A stretch of DNA of 64,000 nt, from positions 558,001 through 622,000 of the forward strand of contig NZ_JAFIWA010000001.1 of the NCBI RefSeq assembly GCF_018588945.1, read 5' to 3'. The notes beneath the pieces were generated by a model. The model worked only from the letters and a program-made list of their open reading frames with translations, was not told where the DNA came from and made no database searches. The position numbers and the translations under genes are program-made. The DNA comes from Microbacterium flavescens (GTDB lineage Bacteria > Actinomycetota > Actinomycetes > Actinomycetales > Microbacteriaceae). How positions within the stretch are numbered: the first letter of the stretch is position 1; every line of letters begins with the position of its first letter. This document shows, one piece after another, positions 26,686 through 35,294 of the stretch.

Positions 26686-27623
26686 GCGACGACCTCCGGC
26701 AGGTGGGTGCGAGCCACGCGCCCGGCGCCCGAAGCATGGCTGAGAGTGGGGTCGGTCGCCTCGCGCAGGCCGTCGCCGAGCAGGTTCAGCCCGAGGACGG
26801 TGAGCGTGATGGCGAGGCCCGGCCAGACGACGGAGAGCGGATGCACCGTGATGAACTGCTGCAGCTCCGCCAGCAGCAGGCCCCACGACGGCTCCGTCAC
26901 CGGTGCGCCGAAGCCGAGGTACGACAGGCCCGCCTCGGCGAGCACAGCGACGGCCATGCTCCACGAGAGCTGCACGATGAACACCGGAGCGACGTTGGGA
27001 AGCAGGTGGCGCATCAGGTTCTGGGCGGGGGTGAGGCCCGAGGCGCGGCCGGCCAGCACGAAGTCGCTGTGCAGCACTCGGCGCAGCTCGGGTCGGGTTA
27101 CGCGCGCGATGTTCACGCCGAAGCCGATGCCGACCGACCAGATCACGACCCACAGCGAACCGCCCCAGACCGCCGAGATCATCATCGCGATGATCAGCAC
27201 CGGGAACGCGATCAGGATGTCGACGAACACCGCCACCGACTCGCGCACCCAGCGCGCGGTGAGCGCGCCCAGCGAGGCGAGCGCGATGCCCACGACCGTC
27301 GCGACGACGCCCGCGCCGACGGCCACGAAGATCGTCGTGCGGGCACCGGCCATGAGCAGGCTCAGGATGTCGCGTCCCGTCGCGTCGGTGCCCAGGATGT
27401 GCGGCCAGCCCGGCGGCAGCCACCGCGCCGCGATGTCGACCTGCTGCGGGTCGAACGGCGTCCAGAACCGCGCCACGACGGCGGTCGCGACGACGGCGAT
27501 GACCACGATCAGCCCGAAGCGACCGGTCGACAGGCGCCACAGCCGGCCGAGCCACGCCCAGCGCGACGGCCGGGCGTCGGCCGCGGCATCCGTGCCCGCT
27601 GTACGGGGGAGAGGATCGGTCAT
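26682..27623 (-). CDS. ABC transporter permease (DppC/OppC-type)
   Basis: The 313-residue inner-membrane permease has a cytoplasmic N-terminal tail of about 40 residues, a first membrane helix (FGLIVVIAVVATAVVARFW), then the periplasmic HILGTDATGRDILS motif diagnostic of DppC. The BPD_transp_1 core has the EAA-like loop ASGLTPAQNLMRHLLPN. The C-terminus carries an extra 20-residue tail. The start ATG overlaps the upstream permease stop by four bases. Confidence 0.92.
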   Translation of the reverse strand: MTDPLPRTAGTDAAADARPSRWAWLGRLWRLSTGRFGLIVVIAVVATAVVARFWTPFDPQQVDIAARWLPPGWPHILGTDATGRDILSLLMAGARTTIFVAVGAGVVATVVGIALASLGALTARWVRESVAVFVDILIAFPVLIIAMMISAVWGGSLWVVIWSVGIGFGVNIARVTRPELRRVLHSDFVLAGRASGLTPAQNLMRHLLPNVAPVFIVQLSWSMAVAVLAEAGLSYLGFGAPVTEPSWGLLLAELQQFITVHPLSVVWPGLAITLTVLGLNLLGDGLREATDPTLSHASGAGRVARTHLPEVVA

Positions 27624-28570
27624 CCTGCCTCCCGCTGCCGTGGGTCGATGACCCGGTGGACGAGGTCGACGACGAAGCCGATTATCAGCACGAAGCCGGT
27701 GAGCACGAGGAGCTCGCCCTGCACCTTCGGAAGGTCGCGGGCGCTCACATCGGCGACGAGCATCCGTCCGATGCCGGGGAGGGTGAACAGCTGCTCGATG
27801 ATGACGGCCCCGACGATGATGCCGGCGACCTGCAGGCCGAGCACCGTGATCACCGAGAGCCCGACGTCGGGGAGGCCGTGGCGGATGAGGGCGGCGTTGC
27901 GGGTGAGTCCCTTGGCCGCGCCGGTGCGCACGTGGTCCTGTCCGACCGCCTGCAGGGTGGCGCTGCGGACGAAGCGCATGAGCATGGCGCCCTCGACGAT
28001 GCCGATCGTGAGCGCGGGCAGGATGAGCGCGCGGAACGCGGCCCACGGATCCTGCCAGCCTGCGCGCGGGAAGCCCTGGGCGGGCAGCCAGCCGAGCCAC
28101 ACCGCGAAGACGACCACGAGCATCATGCCCGCCCACACCACCGGCACGGCGGCGAGGGTCTGGGCGCCCACGCTGAGCGCGGTTCCGTCGGGGCGACCTC
28201 GGCGCATGGCCGAGAGCACGCCGAGGGGGACGCTGACGACGACCGCGATGGTGAGGGCCATGACACCGAGCGGCACGGTCACCTGCGCCTTCTCGGCGAG
28301 CTCGACGGCGACCGCCGAGCCGGTGAGCAGCGAGGTGCCCAGGTCACCGCGGAAGACGCCGCCGATCCAGTCGATGTACTGCGCCGGCAGGGGCTGGTCG
28401 AGACCCAGGCGCTCGCGGATGGCCTCCACCTGGCCGGGACTGCTGTTGACGCCGGCGATCAGCTGGGCGACGTCACCCGGCAGCACCCGCAGCGAGAGGA
28501 AGATGAGCACGCTGGCGACGAGCAAGCCGAGCAGAAGCAGGGCCAGACGCGTCAGCGTGTATCGGATCAC
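27620..28570 (-). CDS. ABC transporter permease (DppB/OppB-type)
   Basis: The 316-residue permease has the classic DppB N-terminus (MIRYTLTRLALLLLGLLVASVLIFLSLRVLPGDVA). The substrate-side loop runs to about residue 95, followed by the BPD_transp_1 domain with EAA-type loop AKGLTRNAALIRHGLPD and the final EQLFTLPGIGRMLVADVSARD. About six membrane helices are visible. It overlaps both the substrate-binding protein gene and the DppC gene by four bases, giving a fully coupled operon. Confidence 0.93.
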   Translation of the reverse strand: MIRYTLTRLALLLLGLLVASVLIFLSLRVLPGDVAQLIAGVNSSPGQVEAIRERLGLDQPLPAQYIDWIGGVFRGDLGTSLLTGSAVAVELAEKAQVTVPLGVMALTIAVVVSVPLGVLSAMRRGRPDGTALSVGAQTLAAVPVVWAGMMLVVVFAVWLGWLPAQGFPRAGWQDPWAAFRALILPALTIGIVEGAMLMRFVRSATLQAVGQDHVRTGAAKGLTRNAALIRHGLPDVGLSVITVLGLQVAGIIVGAVIIEQLFTLPGIGRMLVADVSARDLPKVQGELLVLTGFVLIIGFVVDLVHRVIDPRQREAG

Positions 28571-30078
28571 CCGTTGCTCTTGGCCAGTTCGGCGAGGTCG
28601 AGCCGCTCGTTGACGTTGATCGACGGCATACCGGTGATGTTAGTGCCGACCGCGACCACCGAGGCGCCCGTGTACAGCCAGTCCGCCGCCGCGTCCTCCG
28701 ACACGATGCGCGCGGCCTCGGCGAGCAGCTCCGCCACCTCGTCCTCGTCGGTCGCGGTGAGCGACTGCGCGAAGAGGTCCTGGACCTCGGCGTTGTCGTA
28801 CGTGAAGTAGTAGTCGGGGTTCGCCCAGTTCTCGAAGTCGCGGGCCTCGGTGTGCAGCACGAAGCTGAGGTCGTAGTCCTGGTTGATGTAGACGTCGTTG
28901 AGCCACGTAGAGAAGTCGACCGAGTCGACCTCGAGCGTGACGCCCACCTCGTTGAGGTTCGACACCAGGATCTGCGGGATCGTCGTGGAGTAGAAGTTCG
29001 GGATGGTCAGCGTCAGCTCGAGGTCTTCGGCGCCGGCATCCTCGAGGAGCGCGCGGGCGGCGTCGGGGTCGTACGGCGCGACGTCGGAGAGGTCCTCGTA
29101 GCCGGGGTCGAGCGACGGGATCGGCCCGTACTGCGTCTCGCCCGAGGCCAGCGCCTCGACGAACGCGTCATGGTCGATCGCCTGCCGGATCGCCTGGCGC
29201 ACGCGCTTGTCGGCGAGCGGGCTGCCCGGCTTCTGGTTGAACGCGAGGGTTCCCTTGTCGGTGGACTGGCCGAGCACGAGGGCGAAGTCGCCGTTCGCCT
29301 CGATCTGCTCCTGCAGGTTCGCGTCGAAGCCGGTCACCACGTCGACCTCGCCGGCGAGCGCCGCATTGAGCGCCGCCTGGTTGTCGGGGATGTAGTCGAA
29401 CACGACCTCGGCGACCTGTGCCGTGTCACCCCAGTACTCGTCGTTGCGGGTGTAGCTGATGCTGGCGCCCTGCCGCCACTCGTCGAGGCGGAACGGCCCG
29501 GTGCCGTTCGCGGCCGTGTTGTAGTCGACGGTGTCGCCCTCCTTGAGGACGAGTCCGGCACGGCCGCTCAGGTTCCACAGCAGGGTGGAGTCGGGCTCGG
29601 ACAGGGTCAGCGTGATGTCCTGGCCCTCGGCGTCGACCGCGGTCACCTTCGCGAGCCGCGCGGAGTCGCGCCACTCCGGCGTGCCCTTGCGGGTGTTCAG
29701 CGTCCACACCACGTCCTGCGGGGTGAGGGCCTGGCCGTCGTGGAAGGTGACCCCCTCGCGCAGCGTGAAGGTGTAGGTGAGTCCGTCGGGCGAGACGGTC
29801 CAGTCGCTCGCGAGCGAGGGGACGATGTCCTGCTCGGGGGTGCGGGCGACGAGCCCCTCGTACACGTTGTCGATCAGGATCTGGTCGAGCGCAGCGCCGG
29901 CGGTCTGGCGGATGTCGAGGTTCTCGGGCTCGAGCACCAGGCGGATCGCGACGGAGGCGTCGGGGTCGGGTGCTCCCGTCGGGCTCGGAGTGGGCGAGCT
30001 GCCGGCCGAGCAGGCGCTGAGGAGGAGGGCGCCGGCGGCGAGGAGCGAAGTCGCGGCGATCGCAGTGCGACGGAGCAT
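28567..30078 (-). CDS. ABC transporter substrate-binding lipoprotein (SBP family 5, peptide/nickel)
   Basis: This 503-residue extracellular lipoprotein is the first gene of the importer operon. Lipobox LLLSAC gives lipidated C23, followed by a Ser/Pro/Thr linker. The family-5 pattern is clear: DQILIDNVYEGLVART, LASDWTVSPDGLTYTFTLREGVTFHDG, ADKRVRQAIRQAIDHDAFVEAL and a C-terminal lobe. The ligand (peptide, nickel chelate or other) cannot be read. A TAGGCT -10-like box lies near 30164-30159 on this strand in a leader of about 80 bases, and GAAAGGA precedes the ATG. Confidence 0.93.
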   Translation of the reverse strand: MLRRTAIAATSLLAAGALLLSACSAGSSPTPSPTGAPDPDASVAIRLVLEPENLDIRQTAGAALDQILIDNVYEGLVARTPEQDIVPSLASDWTVSPDGLTYTFTLREGVTFHDGQALTPQDVVWTLNTRKGTPEWRDSARLAKVTAVDAEGQDITLTLSEPDSTLLWNLSGRAGLVLKEGDTVDYNTAANGTGPFRLDEWRQGASISYTRNDEYWGDTAQVAEVVFDYIPDNQAALNAALAGEVDVVTGFDANLQEQIEANGDFALVLGQSTDKGTLAFNQKPGSPLADKRVRQAIRQAIDHDAFVEALASGETQYGPIPSLDPGYEDLSDVAPYDPDAARALLEDAGAEDLELTLTIPNFYSTTIPQILVSNLNEVGVTLEVDSVDFSTWLNDVYINQDYDLSFVLHTEARDFENWANPDYYFTYDNAEVQDLFAQSLTATDEDEVAELLAEAARIVSEDAAADWLYTGASVVAVGTNITGMPSINVNERLDLAELAKSNG

Positions 30079-30216
30079 GAAGGTCCTTTCGGAGGAGATC
30101 CGCACGAGTGCGGGGCCGGCGTCGGTCGAGTCGGGACGAGCCGATGGGCCGATTGACAAGCCTATGCAACGGGTTCGTGCAGAGAGGAATCCGCTGCATC
30201 GAACGCAACACAAGCG

Positions 30217-31164
30217 TTAGTCGTCGCCGACCAGTCCGCGCAGCATCGCCCCGAGCTCGAGCGGGGCGTCCTCCTGCACGTTGTGCCCTGCGGGAAGCGT
30301 GATGACGGATGCCTCGGGCAGGCGTCGCGCGAACTCATCGGCGTCTGCGCCGGTGACGTAGCCGCGCTCGCCGCGCACGAGCGTGGTCGGCGCGGTCGCG
30401 GTCGCGAGGTCCTCCCAGCCGGCCTCGCCGAGCACTGCGGACACCGCGTCGGGCTCCGCAACCGGCGTCGTGGAGCCCGCGGCGGCTGCTGCCGCGGCCC
30501 GGTGGGCGAAGTGGTGCTTCCACTCGACCCGGCCGTCGGAGCGGATCCGCGAATTGAAGTAGACGCCGCGCTCGGCTTTGCGCCGGGTGCCGCCGCCCAG
30601 GCCGAAGGAGAGGGCGCGGTCGACGAGCTCATGACGCGTCGCCCAGTCGGTCGGGCCCGCGAAGAACTCGCGGATCTGCGTCGGGCCCGCGCTCGGATCG
30701 ACGCCGGGCGTGATGTCGATCAGGACCAGCCGGTTCACGAGATCGGGGCGGGATGCCGCGACCGCCGCCGCGGTGAGACCGCCGAGCGACTGCCCGACGA
30801 GCACCTGCGGGCCGTCGGTCCAGGCATCCATTCCGGCGGCGATGTCAGGAGCGAGCACACGCCCGACGTACGCGAAATCGTCACGCCATGACGAGTCGCC
30901 GTGGCCGGGGAGGTCGATGGCGAGAGCGGGGAGCCCCAGGGCGAGGATCGTCGTGTCCCATGTGTGCGCGTTGAGACCCGCGCCGTGGAGGAACGTGACC
31001 ACCGGACGGGCGTCATCGCCGTCCAGCCGGTAGCGCAGCGCGCTGAGCGTGCGGCCGTCCGGGAGGGCGAGGGTCAGTCGCTCGCCCTGGGGCGTCGGAC
31101 CCTCGATGCCGGCCTCGGCGGCCTGCTCGGGAAGGAAGGAGAACTCGTCGATGGGGTCGCTCAC
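30217..31164 (-). CDS. Alpha/beta hydrolase
   Basis: The 315-residue serine hydrolase has S126 in the nucleophile elbow GQSLGG, oxyanion-hole motif FLHGAGLNAHTWD, LAIDLPGHGDS as the strand-4 loop, and a late His in LPAGHNVQEDAP. A cap region with an Ala-rich helix separates the halves. The substrate is unknown; the overall pattern resembles esterases and C-C hydrolases of central catabolism. The GTG (VSDPIDEF) is taken as start because the upstream extension is not family-like. It is followed on the same strand by the ABC importer but with a 138-base gap containing a separate promoter. Confidence 0.85.
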   Translation of the reverse strand: MSDPIDEFSFLPEQAAEAGIEGPTPQGERLTLALPDGRTLSALRYRLDGDDARPVVTFLHGAGLNAHTWDTTILALGLPALAIDLPGHGDSSWRDDFAYVGRVLAPDIAAGMDAWTDGPQVLVGQSLGGLTAAAVAASRPDLVNRLVLIDITPGVDPSAGPTQIREFFAGPTDWATRHELVDRALSFGLGGGTRRKAERGVYFNSRIRSDGRVEWKHHFAHRAAAAAAAGSTTPVAEPDAVSAVLGEAGWEDLATATAPTTLVRGERGYVTGADADEFARRLPEASVITLPAGHNVQEDAPLELGAMLRGLVGDD

Positions 31165-31271
31165 GCGGTCATTCTCCCGCACGGCGCGGCCGTCGGGCCG
31201 CGGAGCGTCGCGGCATGACGGCACTCTTGCAAGTCGGGATCGGTGCCCTCCGCCGTAGGTAGGCTGGCCGC

Positions 31272-31781
31272 ATGACCGAAGAACGGCGTGTCCATCTCTC
31301 CCGTTCGGCGCCGCCGGCGTACCAGGCGCTCGCGGCGTTCTCGAAGACCGTGGGCACCATCGCGGCTGAGGGCGGCATCGACGTGCGGCTCAAGGAGCTC
31401 GTCCAGATCCACACGTCGCAGCTCAATGGCTGCGCCTACTGCGTGAGGGTGCATGTCGAGCGGGCTGTGGCGGCGGGCATCACGCCCGACGACCTGGCCC
31501 AGCTGCCCGTATGGCGCGACTCGGGTGTGTTCAGCGACCGGGAGCGGGCCGGGCTCGAGCTCGCCGAGTCGTTCGCGTTCATCCACGAGGAGGGCGTCCC
31601 GGACGATGTCTACGACCGGGTGGGCAACATCCTGAGCGAGCAGGAGTACGTTGCCCTGAGCTGGATCCTGGTGTCGATCAACGCCTTCAACCGCATCGCG
31701 ATCGCCGGTCGGTACAGCGTGCCGCCCCGTGACGACCTCGTCGGAGAGGACCGCGACGCCGCGACGGGCGCGGCCTGGTGA
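31272..31781 (+). CDS. Carboxymuconolactone decarboxylase / AhpD-like protein
   Basis: The 169-residue AhpD-fold protein has the redox-type motif C54-x-x-C57 followed by H61 (NGCAYCVRVH), preceded by the typical VRLKELVQIHTSQL helix. This pattern belongs to the peroxidase-associated CMD subgroup rather than to true decarboxylases, suggesting thiol-based alkylhydroperoxidase activity. TAGGCT (31260-31265) is six bases before the ATG. It overlaps the phosphatase gene by four bases (GTGA), so the two are expressed as one unit. Confidence 0.9.
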   Translation: MTEERRVHLSRSAPPAYQALAAFSKTVGTIAAEGGIDVRLKELVQIHTSQLNGCAYCVRVHVERAVAAGITPDDLAQLPVWRDSGVFSDRERAGLELAESFAFIHEEGVPDDVYDRVGNILSEQEYVALSWILVSINAFNRIAIAGRYSVPPRDDLVGEDRDAATGAAW

Positions 31782-32539
31782 ACGACACCGTCGACCCCGT
31801 CGACCCCGCCGTCCCCGTTCCCGTCGATCCCATCGTCTCGGGGGCGGTCAATCTCCGCGATGTCGGAGGTCTCCCCGCCGGCGCAGCCGTCACGCGTCAC
31901 GGCGTCCTCTTCCGATCGGGCAACCTGGCCCAGCTCGACGAGCCCGGTGTGACCGCTCTGGGCGCCCTCCGGCTGCGCCGCATCATCGACCTGCGGGCCG
32001 ACGACGAGGTCGCCCACGCGCCCAGTCGCGTCGACGGTCTCGAGATCGTCACGCAGCGGGTGCCCCTGTTCCTCGGCTCCGTCGAGTCGTTCTTCGCCGA
32101 TGACATCAGCCTCGACGAGATGTACCGGCAGCTGGTCGACGACTCCTCGGCCGGAGTCGTCGACGTGGTGCGCGGCATCGTCACCGACCAGCCCGTCCTC
32201 GTGCACTGCACGGTGGGGAAGGACCGCACCGGAGTCACCGTCGCGCTCACGCTCGCCGCCGCCGGGGTCGATCTCGACGCGGTCGTCCGCGACTACGCGC
32301 GCACCGAGGGACTGCTGCCCGAGTGGCGCAATCGCCGGATCCTGCAGATGCTGCGGTCGATGCATCCCGAGGCGAAGCATCTCGAAGACCTCGCCACGCG
32401 GTCCCCGGCGCCGGTGATGCAGGCGCTTCTCGACGACGTCACCGCGCGCTACGGGTCGCCGGCGGACTACTTGAGGGCGCACGGCTTCGGCGACGACGAG
32501 ATCGCCGAGCTGCGCCGGGTGCTGCTGCGCGCGGTGTGA
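31778..32539 (+). CDS. Tyrosine-protein phosphatase (PtpB-like)
   Basis: The 253-residue protein has the cysteine phosphatase P-loop C144-x5-R150 in VHCTVGKDRTG; the Lys-Asp in the loop is typical of the MptpB-like group with dual or lipid phosphatase activity. NLRDVGGLP near residue 25 and the FRSGNL...IIDLRADDEV region are the usual N-terminal landmarks. It is cytoplasmic. Whether it dephosphorylates proteins or phosphoinositides cannot be told. The GTG start overlaps the AhpD-like gene. Confidence 0.9.
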   Translation: MNDTVDPVDPAVPVPVDPIVSGAVNLRDVGGLPAGAAVTRHGVLFRSGNLAQLDEPGVTALGALRLRRIIDLRADDEVAHAPSRVDGLEIVTQRVPLFLGSVESFFADDISLDEMYRQLVDDSSAGVVDVVRGIVTDQPVLVHCTVGKDRTGVTVALTLAAAGVDLDAVVRDYARTEGLLPEWRNRRILQMLRSMHPEAKHLEDLATRSPAPVMQALLDDVTARYGSPADYLRAHGFGDDEIAELRRVLLRAV

Positions 32540-32552
32540 CGGATCATTTCGG

Positions 32553-32585
32553 TGAGGTTAGGCAACCCTTCATTGCGGGTATAGT
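32553..32585 (+). promoter_or_regulatory. DtxR/IdeR-type iron box overlapping the promoter of the SIP-domain gene
   Basis: Bases 32553-32571 (tgaggttaggcaaccctt and one more) match the 19-base DtxR/IdeR consensus at 14 positions by eye. The box covers a likely -35 (TTAGGC, 32558-32563), 16 bases before a TATAGT -10 box (32580-32585). The start codon follows nine bases later. Iron-loaded DtxR bound here would block transcription. Confidence 0.7.
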
Positions 32586-32594
32586 GGAGCTGTC

Positions 32595-33056
32595 ATGAGC
32601 CACTCCACCGAGCACAGCGCCGCGGCCTGCCGTTCTTCTCGGCACACGCGCGTGCAGCACCTGATCACAGCCGACGAGTCCTCGCTCGCCGAGCTCCAGG
32701 TCGTTCTCGCGACGCTTCCGATCTGCTCGACGGGTCGCGTGTTCGTCGAGATCCCGGATGCCTCGTGGCAGGCCGACATCGCAGTGCCGAGTCGCATGGT
32801 GCTGACCTGGCTCGACCGCTCGCAGCGCTCGGGTGCGCCCGGAACGAGCCGCGGCTGCGCTGCCGGTGAGGCCATCGCCCGCGCGGTGAACGGATGGGCC
32901 GACGAGATGCTGTGCGCCGAGGACGATGAGACGCGCATCCACCTCCTGGGCGGATATCTCGGCACGGCCGACATCGTCGATCACCTGACCGGCATGGGCA
33001 TCGCGCCGACGTCGATCCACACGCCTGCCCAGTACGGCCTCGCGACCGCGCGCTGA
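32595..33056 (+). CDS. Stand-alone SIP (siderophore-interacting) C-terminal domain protein
   Basis: The 153-residue protein corresponds to only the C-terminal NAD(P)H-binding half of siderophore-interacting flavoreductases. The domain opens HLITADESSLAELQVVLATLP, has VFVEIPDASWQ and MVLTWLDRS in the middle, and ends in an HLLGGYLGTADIVDHL helix region. The N-terminal FAD-binding barrel is absent. A role in reductive iron release would need a partner flavoprotein; alternatively it senses a pyridine nucleotide. Its promoter carries an iron box, which supports an iron-related job. The N-terminal 18 residues are His/Ser/Cys-containing and poorly conserved. Confidence 0.8.
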   Translation: MSHSTEHSAAACRSSRHTRVQHLITADESSLAELQVVLATLPICSTGRVFVEIPDASWQADIAVPSRMVLTWLDRSQRSGAPGTSRGCAAGEAIARAVNGWADEMLCAEDDETRIHLLGGYLGTADIVDHLTGMGIAPTSIHTPAQYGLATAR

Positions 33057-33067
33057 CCCGTCGTGCG

Positions 33068-33526
33068 TCACTCCGCGCCGCGGGGCACGTAGTTGCCGTC
33101 CTCGAGACCGGCCATGACTTCGAAGCGGTTGCGCAGCGGGTCGCGCCCGGCGAACAGGTAGAGGAACGGCATGAGGAAGCCGTACCGCCGCCACTGCGCC
33201 TTGTGGACGGCCTCGTGCCGCAGCAGCCGGTCGGTGACCCGGCCGTCGCCGGTGAGGAAGCACCCGCCGACGCACACCCCTCCGCGGGCGAAGGTCCACC
33301 CGGGCATTCCCCGGAACACCCACAGGCCCTCGCGCCGCTCGACCCGGCCGGTGCTCCACAGCGAGCCCCAGACCCAGCCCACGGCTGTGCCGTACCAGTA
33401 CCCGACGAGGCTGATGGGGGAGTCGAGCAGGAAACCCGGGATCAGCCGGTCGAACCGGTGCCCGCGTCTTACGGCGAGCTCGGCTCGTGCGCGCCATCCC
33501 CGCGGGGGAACGGGGATCGGACTCAC
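33068..33526 (-). CDS. Small HExxH-containing protein of unknown function
   Basis: The 152-residue protein is not a named family to me. A hydrophobic stretch (about residues 38-57) may be membrane-associated. The motif H104-E-A-V-H108 lies in RLLRHEAVHKAQWRRYG, followed by LYLFAGRDPLRNRFEVMAGLEDGNY, where E136 or E142 could be a third metal ligand. The spacing resembles minimal zincins such as those with HExxH plus a downstream Glu. A Cys pair (C85, C89) precedes the motif. It overlaps the arginase-like gene by four bases and is co-translated after it. Confidence 0.65.
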   Translation of the reverse strand: MSPIPVPPRGWRARAELAVRRGHRFDRLIPGFLLDSPISLVGYWYGTAVGWVWGSLWSTGRVERREGLWVFRGMPGWTFARGGVCVGGCFLTGDGRVTDRLLRHEAVHKAQWRRYGFLMPFLYLFAGRDPLRNRFEVMAGLEDGNYVPRGAE

Positions 33527-34344
33527 GCGAGCGCCCCGACCACCCGCAGGATCGCGCCCAGGTCGTCGGTCGCCGACGCCGCCGACGCGGGGGAGTAGCC
33601 CGCGAGCGACGCACCGGTCAGGGGCAGCTCCGCGCGCAGGGCGCTGATCGCCGCGGTGAGCTCCGACACGGTCAGCCCGAACGGCTCGGGATGCGCATTG
33701 CCGGCGAGCTCTGCCGGATCGAGCACGTCGACGTCGACGTGGATATACAGAGCCTCTGCGCCGCTCGCACGCACGGCCGCGACGAGCGCGTCGGCATCGC
33801 GCAGCGCCGCGACGTCGAGGATCGTCACGCCGAGCGCGCTCACCGCCTCGATCTCGGCTTCATCGTAGGAGCGGGCGCCGACGACGAAGACCCGATCCGG
33901 CGCCACCGTGCCGGCGGTCAGCGCGAGACCCGGCGCTCCTTCGCCGAGCACGGCGCGCAGCACCATTCCGGCGAACGCGCCCGACGGCGACGTGTCGGGG
34001 GAATTGAGGTCGGGATGGGCATCCATCCACACCACCGCCAGCGCGGGCGTGCGGCGCGCGGCATGCGCGATCGGCTCGAGGGCGACGCCGCAGTCCCCGC
34101 CCACGGTCAGCACCGGATCGTCGGACGAGTCGAGCGCTCCCGCGATCAGTTCGCGCACCCGCTGCAGGCTGCTCAGTCGATGGACGCCGGTGCCCAGCGC
34201 GTCGCCGGCCTCCATGGGGACATCGAGCGTCGTGGTCGCCGAGCGGGGCAGATCGCCCGCGATCGCGTGGGCTCCGTCGATGAGCTGCATCGCTCGGGAC
34301 GAGGGGCTTCCCTGCCACTGCGGGACCACGAGGTAGCGCGTCAT
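33523..34344 (-). CDS. Arginase/ureohydrolase family protein with an altered metal site
   Basis: The 273-residue ureohydrolase-fold protein has DAHPDLN (D108, H110, D112) and HVDVDVLDP, which supply the aspartate and histidine manganese ligands. The first motif, normally GGDHS, reads G82-G-D-C-G, so the usual histidine ligand is replaced by Cys85. Activity on arginine, agmatine or formiminoglutamate is therefore uncertain. MTRYLVVPQWQGS is chosen as start; an ATG 18 bases upstream is possible. It begins a two-gene operon with the HExxH protein. Confidence 0.85.
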   Translation of the reverse strand: MTRYLVVPQWQGSPSSRAMQLIDGAHAIAGDLPRSATTTLDVPMEAGDALGTGVHRLSSLQRVRELIAGALDSSDDPVLTVGGDCGVALEPIAHAARRTPALAVVWMDAHPDLNSPDTSPSGAFAGMVLRAVLGEGAPGLALTAGTVAPDRVFVVGARSYDEAEIEAVSALGVTILDVAALRDADALVAAVRASGAEALYIHVDVDVLDPAELAGNAHPEPFGLTVSELTAAISALRAELPLTGASLAGYSPASAASATDDLGAILRVVGALA

Positions 34345-34410
34345 CCCCTCATCCTCTCGCACGGCGGTGCGGAGTGCGCATGCCGGGGCGCACGCCGTCC
34401 GCGAACACGC

Positions 34411-34446
34411 CGAAGGGCGCCGCTCGCGGGGAGCGACGCCCTTCGA
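34411..34446 (-). terminator. Terminator hairpin downstream of the PspA gene
   Basis: The arms cgaagggcg / cgcccttcg and inner cgctc / gagcg form an imperfect 14-pair stem with a short G-rich loop. It lies ten bases beyond the pspA-like stop and before the start of the arginase-like gene, on which strand it would end the PspA transcript. Confidence 0.75.
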
Positions 34447-34455
34447 ACGGCCGGC

Positions 34456-35217
34456 TTACGGCGTGTAGGGAGCGCTGGGCGCGTCGATCGCCGCCTGAGC
34501 CGGGGTCGACCCCGACTTCAGGGCGGCGAGGCGAGCCTCGACCTCGGTGAGCTCGCCCACGTCCTCCAGGCTCTCGAACTGCGCATCGAGAGTGGATGCC
34601 GCGAGCTCCTGCTTGCCCGCGGCGAGGGCCTCCTGGCGGCGGACCTTGTCTTCGAAGCGGCCGAGCTCGCTCGTCGGGTCGAGCACGTCGATCGACTTGA
34701 CGGCGTCGTGCACCTTGTTCTGGGCCTCGGCGGTCTTGGCGCGCGCGAGCAGCTCGGAGCGCTTCGACCTCAGCTGCTCAAGCTTCTGCTTCATGCCGTT
34801 GAGGCCGTCCTTGAGCTTGGCGACGACCTCGCTCTGCGAGGCGATCGTCGGCTCGACGGCCCTCGCCTCGTTCTCCTCGCTGATCTGGCGCTGCAGCGCG
34901 ATCTTCGCGAGGTTGTCGAACTTGTCGGCGTCGGCGGTGTTGCCGCTTCCGCGCAGCTCGTCGGCCTTGCGGCTGGCCGCGAGGGCCTTGTTGCCCCACT
35001 CGGCCGCGGCCTGCACGTCCTCCTGGTGGTCGCGCTCGAGCAGCCGCAGGTTGCCGATCGTCTCGGCGATGGCCGCCTCGGCGTCGGCGATGCTGTTCGT
35101 GTAGTCGCGCACGAGCTGGTCGAGCATCTTCTGTGGGTCCTCGGCAGAGTCGAGGAGTGCGTTGATGTTCGCCTTCATGAGGGTCGAGATTCGACCGAAG
35201 ATGGACTGCTTCGCCAT
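34456..35217 (-). CDS. pspA: PspA/IM30 family envelope-stress protein
   Basis: The 253-residue protein is almost entirely coiled coil. It begins with SIFGRISTLMKANINALLDSAEDPQKMLDQLVRDY, the PspA/Vipp1 amphipathic start, and continues with long charged helices to about residue 215 and an Ala/Pro tail. PspA oligomers bind stressed membranes and, in actinobacteria, form part of a phage-shock-like response. A ribosome-binding site (AAGGAAAT) lies close upstream. The TPM-domain protein precedes it on the same strand by 77 bases, a neighbour pair that recurs in Gram-positives and suggests joint membrane-stress roles. Confidence 0.93.
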   Translation of the reverse strand: MAKQSIFGRISTLMKANINALLDSAEDPQKMLDQLVRDYTNSIADAEAAIAETIGNLRLLERDHQEDVQAAAEWGNKALAASRKADELRGSGNTADADKFDNLAKIALQRQISEENEARAVEPTIASQSEVVAKLKDGLNGMKQKLEQLRSKRSELLARAKTAEAQNKVHDAVKSIDVLDPTSELGRFEDKVRRQEALAAGKQELAASTLDAQFESLEDVGELTEVEARLAALKSGSTPAQAAIDAPSAPYTP

Positions 35218-35294
35218 CGGATTTCCTTCCTATCGGACTGATCGGGACTGGTGGGGTCTGGGGGATGGTGCCGTCGGGTGGGCGCGGTCGGAGG

